The position numbers and the translations under genes are program-made. 64,000 nucleotides of DNA from NCBI GenBank assembly GCA_027922465.2, contig BQMF02000012.1, positions 682,001 to 746,000 of the forward strand, written 5' to 3'. Each line of letters opens with the position of its first letter. The stretch's first letter is position 1. Source of the stretch: Turritopsis dohrnii. Lineage: Eukaryota; Cnidaria; Hydrozoa; Anthoathecata; Oceaniidae. A model generated the notes under the pieces. The model saw nothing but the letters and a program-made list of their open reading frames with translations. It ran no database searches and was not told the origin of the DNA. Shown here in pieces: positions 45,619 to 57,900 of the stretch.

Positions 45619-48600
45619 CTACCAATTTCTGTTCAGTGCACATCGTCTTCGAAATTCTTGTCCATATTCATGTATCCACAAGTTCGCCACTAAAAGTAGA
45701 TATGATTAAGAAGGAGTACGACCCAGCGGGCACAGTTTTTAAAAAATCACTGCAATGGAGTGCATTTCTTTAGAAATATATAAATACACAATTCCAATGA
45801 AACTTCTTCGTTGTAGTGATTTTTAGTAAATAATAAGCAATCAGTAACTTTTGGTATTTCATTCTGACGATTAAGAATTCACATTAGACGATTACACTGA
45901 ATTTTAATTGTCATAACCGACGTAATCGAAGGTCTGAACTCAGTCTCATATACTAGTGGTTCAAGAGTACAAAGTTCAATTCACCTTCTACCCATAAAAA
46001 ACAAACATGTTACAAACTGGTAAAGTGACGTCATGAAGTGAACTGGTATTTCAGTGAATAGACCGGAATATCGGGAAATAAACCCACCCCATTTCTGTCC
46101 GACGAGAACCGGACATGCAGCATGTCTGGTGCGTGGGTTACCAGCCCCGTTTCTTTTCAGGTTATACCAAAACACCGCATCTCCCTAATAACGAAATATT
46201 CACTTCATTGATGACGAACAAATTGACAAACTTCCGAAAGGTTATGGAGATAATCACCTTGCTTGGAAAAACGGCAGTTCTTCCAATAGTGAACGCTGTC
46301 GCACCACCTGCTTCAACGTTCGAAAGCTAAAAATAGAAAGGTTTCAAATCGAATGAATAAATGAATGCTGGGAAAACAACCAGTCCCAAAAAAACCTTTT
46401 CTTACGTAGAATAAAATGGTAGCTATTCGATTGCCCAGTCCCAGGTCTGTAAATTTGTCCTCATCATCTCGTGCATGATCAAAATGAGGTTCATAATGGC
46501 CACCAATACCATAATTAGCGATTTGAAGTTGTTCTAGGAACATGACGTCATTTCATTAAAATCTGATAAGATTGTCTTAGTTTTTTTCGGTAAACTTGCT
46601 CACCTGCGCTTCTCATGTCGAGATTCGTGGAAGCTTCCGACTTCATGATGATTCGACGAACGAAATCGTATTGGCTTGGACATAACCAAGCACTCTTGCT
46701 TACACGATAGTTCGCATACGTTAATTTGCCAGTGATAGGGTCCTGGATCGTGGCTCGACTCAACTACAAACAAAATCTTTGAAAGAAATATCTCTATGAA
46801 CGGATCATGCGCATGCGTAATAACCACATACCTTCGGATAAGCTGCTTCTTTAATTAACTCAATGTCTTCGTCAGTAATTATATCTCGCAACAAAAAAAT
46901 TTCTGGATCAACCCAAATCCTTTCGATTTTTTGTGGTTTTAGGCGAAGGAGAGGATGGTTTACTTTGTACCAACATTTTAACTTCGACTGCTCACGTTTG
47001 GTCTAGAAAGGTTGAAAGATGGACCATAGTCTTAGTAGACATAACTTGCATATGAACATTGAGCAGAGTAAAACAAAATGGCATTCAAAAAAAGCTCTAC
47101 GTTGGAGTGCATACCAACTGTCTTATCTCTCCCCTACAAAGTGATTCGTAGTTGTTTAGACTTTGCTTTTTGTTTGTGGCTTCGGATAGAGTAGCAGCTC
47201 TAATATGATTTCTTTGATAGACTGCTGTGTCATCAGATACACCAGTATCACCACGTTGTCCAGTTGAAGAAGACAAAAGAAGTTCCTTCTTATAATATTC
47301 CAAATTATCCAGGACACGTTGTTCTCCTGGCCCTAAGACAAAATTCAGATGGAATTCACATTCACTTTACATTGAAACAGGTTTGATGTATCGTTTTAGA
47401 ATTCAAAACATGCTTACGTAATTGAGCAAGTTCTTGTGTTAACCGAAAAGCCTCCCTAATATCACCTGACTTGAGAAAAAAGAAAACAAAAGAAGATAAA
47501 CAAGAGATATCTCTCTCAACTCCAAATTGACCTATGATGTCATAAGTGAAACATTTGTGAATTCCTTTGAAACCAACAAAAGTTTGTTTTAACACTACAA
47601 ATGTTATACTACAAAAAAAACTCACTTTGAATTCTGAAAATGCCAAGTAATCAAGAACATTGTCTCGCTTCACATTGAGCATTGATGGCTCATTTTCTAA
47701 AAGTGAGAGCGCTGTTCTCATCCATTCACGAGAGAGGAAGTAATCTTGTTGACTGTATGCGTGTCGTCCCAGTTCATAAACCTCTTCTGTGTCCAGAGCC
47801 TGTTGCGACAATTGTGAAACGCCTGGTATGATTCCTAGAACAGTTATGTTTCGTATGAATTTTACATTGAAAAAAAACGCCAAAGGAATATAGCAGATGT
47901 AGATGATGTTGGTACTCATTTGCTACATGAAATAATATAGTAACAGCATTATGTATTTAAAGTCAAAATAAACTTACCACACATAAAGTTCTTATATATA
48001 ACATCAACTTTATAAGCGATAGATATCTTAAGCTGTATTAGTATTAGTAGAGTATTTTTACTTCAAGTAGAGTGCTCAACACAAGTCTAGAGTGGAGCTA
48101 TGATATCAGCGGAAGAAATAATTAAAACACAGTTTTTGTCAATACTATTGAGAAAAACTGTGTTTTAATTATTTCTTAAGCTGTATATATGTCGTAGAAA
48201 AGGCTATAGGCAAACTTTGCTTTCAGAAATTCACAGCAATATATTAATTTTTTAATATATAAATTTAACATAACAAAAAGCAATGTGAAAGTTTAACAAA
48301 ATTTGTTTGGCTCAGCAAGATCAAAACTCTCTTTTACAAGTGATTTCCACAAAAGGTTTGCAGCAGCATATAAAACTGCAAAAACATAGACATATGGTGC
48401 GTTCACCTTTTGAAAGCTTGTATGATGACAGTTTATATGTATCTTGCAGCCGAAGTAATGCTGTCATAGCTCCTTCATAATCTTCATCTGATGGAAAATA
48501 TGGTCGCATTTCATCATATGCAGCTGCAAAGTCTAAAAGAAAATATTTCAATTCGTATAGCAATATGAAACTTTTACCCTTCAGAAAGAAGCTTTAAACT

Positions 48601-49535
48601 CTCTATGAAAAACAATATGGAACATATTGAGTCAGCTATTTTCGGGAACATGAGTATCTGTATCTTTTTCCATAAACGCTTCCTTTACAAGAACATAATA
48701 TTTATATAAGGCATATATTACCGCTAAAATACACCATGCCATGGGATTAATCATATATGATTTGTCAGACTCATTTGATGTATTAAAAAGAATCATGTAT
48801 AAGTGAAGGTGAAAATACACTATGCGAATTATCATAAGAATTTAAAAGAACAGAAATTTGACAACAAAAATAAGAAATTAAAATAATGGATTCTGATGTA
48901 GTTGAAATTACTGCTGCAGCAGTATTATGTTGTGATGATAGCAATGAAAAAAGTTCACGAAAACCAAAAGGAGTGGGTTAAACCTTGTTTTTTACGCAAC
49001 TCACAAACATTCTTCCATTTCATATTCAGAGATAAACTCTTTTGTTTTTTAACTTTCATAGTGGGTAAAGATCATATGATTTTTTAAAATACATGGTCTG
49101 ATTTGCCATATATGAAAAATCCTATAATATATGATTATGATTAATGACATAGTGTATTTTAGCCTTCAGACTTTGTTTCCAGAAAGAAGATCCCCCAAAC
49201 AACCCACCTTCAGCATGATCTAAAGTAATCATTTTGCCAATGTTCATCCAGTCAAAATTGAATCTTCGTAACATAAGATAAGAGTTTACTGGATTTCCAA
49301 GGTATTTACCAATATCTGTATCATTAACATATTCCAAAGCATGATCAACTCGAGACACAAAATTTTTCAACGATGATAGTTTTTCTTCTTCATTCTTAAT
49401 GTATGTTTTTAAACTTGACAATAAATACTTTTCGGTGTAAACAAGATATTCCATGTTAGCCATTGAAGTAAATATTTCGCACTTGACATCACTTTGTACC
49501 AGGAATAAAAACCATAACAACATCTTTGTTTCCAT
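45619..49535 (-). CDS. P4HA: prolyl 4-hydroxylase alpha subunit
   Basis: ER-lumen, iron- and 2-oxoglutarate-dependent enzyme that hydroxylates prolines of collagen, normally in a complex with PDI. Eleven phase-consistent exons give 538 aa (human P4HA1 is 534): 49208-49535, 48407-48532, 47638-47834, 47418-47469, 47115-47332, 46832-47002, 46604-46763, 46406-46533, 46258-46326, 46088-46184, 45619-45689. Start chosen at METKMLLWFLFLVQSDVKC, a signal peptide; an ATG 14 codons upstream is possible. The N-terminal oligomerisation and peptide-binding TPR region is present (ALLRLQDTYKL, VYELGRHAYSQQDYF). Catalytic core: ANYGIGGHYEPHFDHARDDE (iron-binding His and Asp), GNRIATILFY, AGGATAFT, RHAACPVLVGQKW (second His and the 2-oxoglutarate Lys), WIHEYGQEFRRRC. 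It should be active. There is no ER-retention tail, as expected, because PDI supplies it. Confidence 0.95.
45721..45826. mobile_element. CCCAGCGGGC MITE, right end truncated, in last P4HA intron
   Basis: Starts ACCCAGCGGGCACAG and shares AAAAAATCACTGCAA, GGAGTGCATTTCT and the inverse GTAGTGATTTTT with the copy at 5708-5830. The right terminal CCCGCTGGG is missing. It lies between P4HA exons 10 and 11. Confidence 0.7.
48113..48177. repeat. 65-bp hairpin in P4HA intron 2
   Basis: Perfect 25-bp inverted arms (AAGAAATAATTAAAACACAG...) around a 15-base loop. Probably a very small MITE; no clear flanking duplication. Confidence 0.75.
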
Positions 49536-51964
49536 AATATCTTTGTTATCAGTTTTCTCCGAGATATAACACAACACTTCTTTACTGGATAAATTGTGGC
49601 TTTACTGCCCTGACAGTACAAAACAATATACAAACTAGCGATTTTACATTGATGGCAAAAGAGATACACATTATTGAACAATATAGGAAGACAAGAAAAT
49701 TCTTTTCCTGCAGTGGTGCAGATGATGAGAATTTATGTTTTAGGAATAATGAAAGTATTATTCACACTTGATTAGAACAGAGAAAATCGAGCGAAGAAAA
49801 ACTGAGCCCCTTGTCCTTTCTCCCACAAAAGACACCATTATATAGCTATGCTTTCTGACCAGTTCCTCAACAAGAACTATGCAGCAGTGCCAGCTGTTTA
49901 AATAAACCATGAAAAATAAAAAACCTTATTAGATTGAAATTGAACAGAAATAAAACAGAGTGGCTCAAAATATTTTTATTTTTGTTTAAACTTGAATCTA
50001 CTCAGTAATCACAGCTGGCTAATTAACTCTTCTACCGTTAATTGCTTTCATAAACGACACATGCTGTACATCATGCACACCAGACAGACTGAGCATTTTA
50101 CTCCGTTCGTCACCATTATGTTTTGACCTCCACCTTTGATTTAAGCAAGGTTTTATTCAAAAGTATCTTATCAGCGGAGGAGAGTCTGTGCAAATGAAAA
50201 CAAACATCACCGTTTTTTTCGATTGTTCATAAGAAAAATATAATTTCCTGTACCTGCTATTAGCCACGTAAGAAGAAATTCTTAAATTACATCATCGATA
50301 AAATATTTTTGTATTATAAGCTTGATTTAAGTAACTTCCATTCTTGTTTCCATATGATGAACGAAAGGTTTTTTTTCCACCCTTTTTTTAAATATTAGGA
50401 ATTTTCAAAAAACAAGAAAAATACAAAGAAAACTCATCGAGAAAATTAAATGATACGTCTTTCACCTGTGAAGCAAGGAATATGCTCATTCATTTGTCGC
50501 TAAAAATAAAACGGCCTCTTATGGTTTTTTATCTTTCTGTTCTGATTTGGTATTGGCACAAGTGAATTTGAATTCAAATAATAAAACCTTTGTTCCAGCC
50601 CGCAGAAATAAATGAATTTACAACTACATAGAGGGTGATCTGATGATGATAATCCTCTATGTAACTTGGAGATTCATTCTGATGATGATCACAAACATTT
50701 AACGCAAATAATATCCTAACATATTGGTCAAGGCCTCCTTTTTATTTCGGTAGCAGACCTATAAACATTTCCACAAGAGCTACCTCCTTCCTCCTTGTCA
50801 TCCCTTGATGTTCTTTGATTAAAAAGTTTCATTTGCATGCCAGAGATAGCAGCGAACTCACTATTCAGCCGAACGTAAAAAACCTTCAATTGTTTCTATA
50901 CAAAATAAAATGCATTTCTGTATTTTGACCCAGTGCCTTGTTTCAATATAAATTTTATTTTTTCACGTGTCAAGCGACTTCCCAACAGCGTGAATCATTC
51001 ATTTGAACCCCGTGCAGACTTGCATTTGCTTGTTCAAAATATGTAGTAATTCGGGACAAATTTCGGATCACGGATGATAAGAACCGCTATGGCTAAATCA
51101 GAAAAAATGATTTCAAGTGAATGTTAATGTACAGCAACCCATTTTTAAACTATTTGACGACACATTTTGTAACGGATTGGTTCATGGATTATAGGTTGCT
51201 GGGTTATAAGAAAAGGTTATAAGAAAACAGAATCGTTTTTTCAATTCAATAACACGGTGTACTTGAAAAGTAGAAAGTTGCATTCAGTTTGTAGGTGTCT
51301 GCCAGAATATCTGAAGGTGAATTTCCCAGTATTTCTACTTTTAATTCTGAGATGTCTACGCTAGTTTTTAGAAGTTTCAAGCCTTGAAAAATGTTGGATC
51401 ATCACCCAGGGTTAACAAAGATTTTTGGTGTAGACTTGAAATTACAATTAAAGATTATTTTGCCAATTTTCAGAAATTATTTTTCAAAAATAAAGAAGTT
51501 TCAACAATTCGGCTTTCATAAATGAAGTTTTAAAAAAACGGAACAAACTCCTCAGCAGTATTTCGTTATAACAAGAAGCATGCAAGCTTTTCTCCTGCTG
51601 AATTCTCACTCATTTTCCAGAAATTTCAGTCAAGACACTTTTTGGAAAACATCTCAATTCCCTGCGCAATCCATAAATCATAGGCGAGAAGATAATTGAG
51701 AGTTGGTCATCAATTTTCACTGGAAACAGACCAAACATGCAATGTTGCGTATTCTGTTGGAAACACAGTCATCTGTCACTGTGGCATAATAAATTCGTTA
51801 TCGAACAGAGAACAATCAGAATAAACAACACTTTGAAAACTTCACTATTCCATAATTTATTCAGAACCAAGACCGTTCTGCAAAGTTCACTTTATAGCAT
51901 GTGACGAAAATGACGTCATGTTTATCCAACAATGAGACAATCCAACTAAAACTGACGTGTCGAG
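49536..51964. other. intergenic between TCP1 and P4HA
   Basis: Both neighbours are on the minus strand. The left part should hold the P4HA promoter and the right part the TCP1 3' UTR. I see no gene, only short AT-rich ORFs, and no clear repeat element. Confidence 0.45.
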
Positions 51965-54900
51965 TTACAACCGACCGGCTGCACGAGCGTTTTGATAGGA
52001 GTTCGGGTCGTCCTTTTGATCCGGTTCGATCTTCACCATGTCGTCAATCCGTAAAATAGTGATAGCAGCTTCTGTGGCAAACTTCAAACATTTTACTTTA
52101 CTCATTGCTGGTTCCAACACACCAGCCTTTTTATTATCACGAACAACACCTTTTACAAGATCCAGACCGATCCTGCACAACATAGAAACAATTAAGTAAC
52201 GCAAGATCCAGACCAAACCCGTACAAAAGAAAAACATGTAATACAAAAATAATATGCAAGTCAATGGAGCTAACTTACCATTTTAAATGAGATTTATCTT
52301 CTTCCCTTTGCGATGCATTATGGTACGCTCGTAACTTAGCAACAAGATCAACAGCATCTTTGGCTGCGTTAACCGTTAACGTTTTCGGGATAACCAGTAA
52401 AGAATTTGCAAACTCAGCAATTGCTAATTGTTCGCGAGTCGACTGCAAATAACAATAAGAACATGCTAGATGGATTGTTAAAACTTCCGCTTCGCAGAAA
52501 AGGAACAACAACATCAACAAACTTGCTGACGTCAAAACACGAGTACTTACCAGTGATGTGGCAAAGTTTTCAAGGTATATTGAAAGAGCAGCCTCTACAC
52601 ATCCACCACCAGGAACAACCGATTTCGATTCCAAAACTCGTTTCACAACGCATAACGCATCGTGGATCGACCGGTCCATTTCATCAACCATAAAATCATT
52701 TGCGCCACGTAATATGATGGAGGCGGCCGCCTTTGCTTTGGTGCTAATAATCATAAGTTGAAAGATCAAAAAAAATCAGTGAAATAACGAGAAACAATTT
52801 GATCACGTGCACGTGGAAGTGTAAGGCATAGTGAGGTTGAAGCTAATGCGAGGTAATTAAAGAAAGAAAGAACGTCAAAAAATCGTTCTGCAATATGTTG
52901 ACGTACTTTTTAATAAGCAACAACTCATCATCACAGATTCTTTCTTGTGACACCTCTCCAGCATGTCCAAGCAATGAAGCATCAAAACTTTCTTCACCTT
53001 CCAAGTTTGCCAGAGATAAACAAACACTCCCTAAGTAAACAAACAACACACATTAGTAAACATGTCAACAAACAACACAGATAACCATCAATTTTTCGGG
53101 GGCGGTTCAAAAATATATTCCTAAATATTTTTCCTTCCTTCTTATTTTTGGTCATCTCTTGATTCACATTAATATTGGAAGGGTGTGTTATTAACACCTA
53201 CCTCCAGTTGAACGAGCAATTCTTTTTAAATCAATCTTCTTTACACGCCTGACCGCCATTGCGCCGGCTTCTACGAAATATTTCATACATAAATCATCCA
53301 CACCGCCAGACAACAAAACAACATTAGCACCGCTGCCTAAAATTTTTTGAATCCGCTCTTTTGTGATGTCCGCTTCTCTGTTTGGAAAAAAAATGATTAA
53401 AACAATTTTTGATACAATAAAAACAAAACCTTACCTCAATCCAAGTGTAAGGAGTAAGTACCTTTGTCGGACAGCATCTAATTTTTCAGGATCTTCTATC
53501 AGTACTTGTACACCAAGATGCATCTTTGCTTTCTGTAAACTGAAATCAAGCAGAGCAATTTTCGCACCTTGGATTTTCTTTGGCATTCCTATAAATAATA
53601 ACAATTTCAAAGGCGTCCATAACAAGCGAAAGATGTTTAAAAGATGGAGAAGCAAATGCCATCCATGTGTTAAAAAATGAAGAACTATCAATAAACACTA
53701 TCAATAAAACATATAGGAGTATTTTTATTTTCAAGAGTGGTGTTGTAGGATAAGCAGTGACTGATGATTTAGAGAGAAACTGAAATTGAAATTGAAGTGA
53801 AAATTAATTCTTTTCGATTGGACACGTAGGCAGAGTGATGTAGAAGTATATAGTGGAGTGTATTTTACTGAACAGAAGAACAGTTAGTGGGAAGCCGAAG
53901 TGGATATTGTCTTTCATTCACAAAAGAAATCTTCAACCTGATGCTCTGCAAAACAACAAAGATTTCATCTTTGTCAAACATGTAGAAAATGATTTTGTGA
54001 AGAAAAAAAACCTCATATCAGAATAAATATCAATGAAATGTGGTTATAATTTACCTTCACAAGCAACCGTGCAGTTTAACGCATAGCCTGGAACTGAGAT
54101 ACTTTCTTTCATGTTTCCTCCATGTGCTTTCAAAATATTGATGGACTTGATTGGTACTTTGGTTTCACCTTTACTCCCACTCCGCTTGATCGTCATGGCA
54201 GCATCCACAAGCATGTTAGCAAAGAAATCAGAATCAACTCCAACTAGCTTAGATGACATGGATGTTTTGGCACAAGAAATAATTATATCACGGTCTAGTT
54301 CAGTAGTACTTATTGATAACTGTTCTTGTATATATTTACATGCTTCTCTGAAACAAGAAAAGTCCTTTCAGTGGCAATCCATTTTATGACAGGAATAAAA
54401 AATGCCAGCCAAGATATTATAGACGACTTACCTGCAAGCTAATCTGTAGCCTGAGATGATACTTGTTGGATGGAGCTTATACTTCAAAAGGGTGCTGGCA
54501 TTTTTTAGAAGTTCTGCTGCAATGATTACCTAAGTTTAACAAAAAGAACAAAATGGTGATATACATAGCTGTAACAAATGCTTTTTCCAGATTGAAAATA
54601 GCCTTGCCATCACAGCCTAAGTGACAACATCATCTATTTTCCAGACCTAACTTTTAATCAAAGAAACTTAAAATTCTATAGATATACTTCTAATTTTCCG
54701 ATGTTCTTTTATGTCAAATATGTTTTCTTAATGACAATAGTCGTTAATATACTCAATGTTTCTTACGATAAAGAGAAAATAGCAAAGTAACTATCGTCTT
54801 CGAAATATTGTTGATGCAGAACTTCCTTCACCACATGTGTGCGTGGGTGCATAGTCATTTGACTTTGACTTATGGTATGGTGGGTGCTATCATTATGTAC

Positions 54901-57900
54901 ATCACCTTGCAGTTCGTTGGTCTGAGTGAGTACTGTAATTGTGTGCTGGATAGTACCTTATTTTTCTTATTTTTGTGTAATTTAAAACATTGGTCTGTGG
55001 CAGATTTTTCGTTGCTGTTGTTTTCATCCATATTTTACTGTTCTTCCTTCCTCCAAGAACAAAAAAATATAGAAGAAGAAAAGAAACATAAGTGTGCAGC
55101 TTCGACCGCACCACAATAATAGCTTGTGCAGCTTTGTCGCACCAAAGTATTATAAACGTACTTAAATAGTACCTGTGCTTTTGCACCTTAATAGCTTGTG
55201 CAGTTTTGCACCAAATTAACTTACACTCTAAAGTATATTTTGTGCAGTGTCTTGCACACCAAATAGCTTGTACAGCTTTGTTGTACCAAAATTATATATA
55301 TACCTTCTTAGTTAACATATTTTCCTGTGCTGTGTTGCGAGACTTGGTTATTGGAATTCATTTGACATAGATTTAATTGTGTAAATGAAGGTGACCTCCT
55401 TTACAAGTCATTGAATAAAGATACATATACATTTACTTTAAAGGAAGAAAGTGTTTGCAGAAGAAAGCTTTGTGGATCGGCTGAACCGCAAAATTTTTGC
55501 ATTTTGCGGGAAAAATCTTTTGCGGTTCGTGGAAATGAATCCTTTTTGCGGGAATGAACTTTCGCGGTTCTTCAGTTTACATTTTTTTTTGCAAAAAAAA
55601 AATTTTGCGCTTGTTAAACGAGAGTACCTTAGAAGGGAAAATTTCGTCAGGGAAGTTGTTTCTTTACAGACATGAATGCATCAAGAGGAAATGATTGCAT
55701 TAAAAGAGTAGATTAACGCCATTTTCTAGTTGTTCTAGTTGTTCACTGACATTCGAATTTGTGTTCTATTGTAATTTAATATCTCTCAGATTCGCTCTCC
55801 TCCATTATTATTCATTTTTGTCAGTGTCATTCATACTAGACAAAGAAAAATTCATAGGTTGGAGAATTTAAGACAGAAAAACTTCACTAGGCAAACATAG
55901 TTTAATTTTTCGACGGAGAAAATATTTCACAACTTTTAGCTTGAACAGCGAAATTAAAATGCCATGAAATTCAATTTTGCCGAAAAAAGCCCTCGAAATT
56001 CTCACGAAATAAAGTAGATCAAATCACTTATTGAAATTGGAGTCAATGAACTTCTACAAACAGGCTTTTAGGTAGGAGGAATTTGTCTTGTAATAATTAA
56101 CGAACTTGGGATTATTTTGAAAATTTTGCGGGAAAAAACTTTTGCGGTTTACCAATATTACAATATTTTGTGAGAATAAACTTTTGCGATTCGAACCAAA
56201 ACCGCAAAAACTGCAAAACTTTCTTCTGCAAACACTTTCTTCCTTTAGAATTTATTTTCCAGACCGTAAGTGCCAATCCTACAGATCAAAATTTTCCCAT
56301 GTTATTTTCTGTTAGATGTCTTTTTAATGACAAAAGTTATTGATATACTCAGTATTTCTTATCACAAGGAGAAATATTGTTTGTGCATTACTTTCATTCA
56401 CCGGATCACTTGTTTTGTATTATGTATACTTTTGGTCTGAGTGATTACTTTATTGTGTGCTGAATAGTAGTTGATTTCTCTTTCTGTTCAAATTAGAGCA
56501 GTGATCCCTTTCTAGCTGTTGCTGTTTTATGTATATTTTTGAGTTCTTCCTTTCTCGAAGAAATAAAACATAGAAGAAAAGAAACACGTGCAGCTTTGAC
56601 CGCACAACAATAATAGCTTGTGCAGCTTTGTTGCAACAAAGTATTGTACACATACTTAAATACAGGGTGTGTCTGGAAAATCAGGAAAAAAACTATGTTT
56701 GACTGGAAGATTCTGGAAACTCAGGGAATGTCAGGGGGAAAAAGTTTCTTTACCATTTAGGTCAGGGAAAGTCAGGGAACACTTTCATAAGACTGTAACA
56801 GTGTCTATTACTGACTTTGTTCAATGATAATTTTGCATACCCAATCATCTATCAATATTTTTTTTCTTTGTTTCAGAGTTAACTAATATGTTTTTATGAA
56901 ATGTTTTATCCCTTCTCTAGCCTGTAAATTGATACTTCAGAATGTGTAATCTTGACTCTGTGGCAGTTTTAGTAGGCAATAAAGTCAGGGAAAACAGGGT
57001 GTTTTAAAAGAAAAGTCAGGGAAAATGATACCTTTTTTACTCCTTAAAGTCAGGAAAGGTCAGGGAAAATATTCTGGGAAAAGTGCACTACGAACCCTGC
57101 AAATAATACCTGTGTTTTATGCACCTTAATAACTTGTACAACTTTGCACCAAATTAACTTACAGTGTGCTGCACCAAATAGCATTGAACAGCTTTGTTGT
57201 ACACCAAAGTACTATGTATATATAATATATACTATTCATATAGATTCTTATCTCTTTTCTGAAAGTGCTTGACAGTCAGTTTTTTCAGTTAGCTGATGAA
57301 TCCGTGAAGGAAGAAACTTAAAGTTCTAACAAAAATAGTTTTCTTCTTTTCATCCGTTTATAAGTATATACTTATATATACTTTTAGTAGGCATATTATC
57401 CTGTGCTTTGTTCAGAGACTTGCTTATGTCATTTAAATTGAAAAAACTTGTTCAAAGTTCTTTTTACCATCCATCCAAAAACTGGTAACCGATACGTACT
57501 TGTAATCAGTTTGCTAGCTTATCAGTAGGTCATTGTTATTTATTTGGTTTTATTGTGAATGAAAGGTGACCGCCTTTTGAACAAGGGCACATATTTTATA
57601 GTCCCAGATTTGCCAGATAATGCTAGATTAAAATAAAATTGATTTATCTTGAATATGATTATAGCTTCCTAGATAAGTTAGTATCTCTGGCTTTGCTGAT
57701 GTTTTCATAGATAGAGCTCAAAAAGTTGATTAACAAGTCTTTTTACAGTTTTTGAAAATTTCCTCTCCTTTTGCTGATATTTCAATTTAAAAATATCAAA
57801 TTATGCAATGCATAATTATGATGTAATAGGAGAGTGTGGTTTTGATGTGTGTAACTTTTGAACTACTAAATATTCTTAGTTCATACTTCATCATATCATT

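Noticed and set aside
55451..55675. 74-codon ORF at 55451
   Set aside because: It lies wholly in the TTTTGCGGTTC word repeats of the 55434-56248 element.
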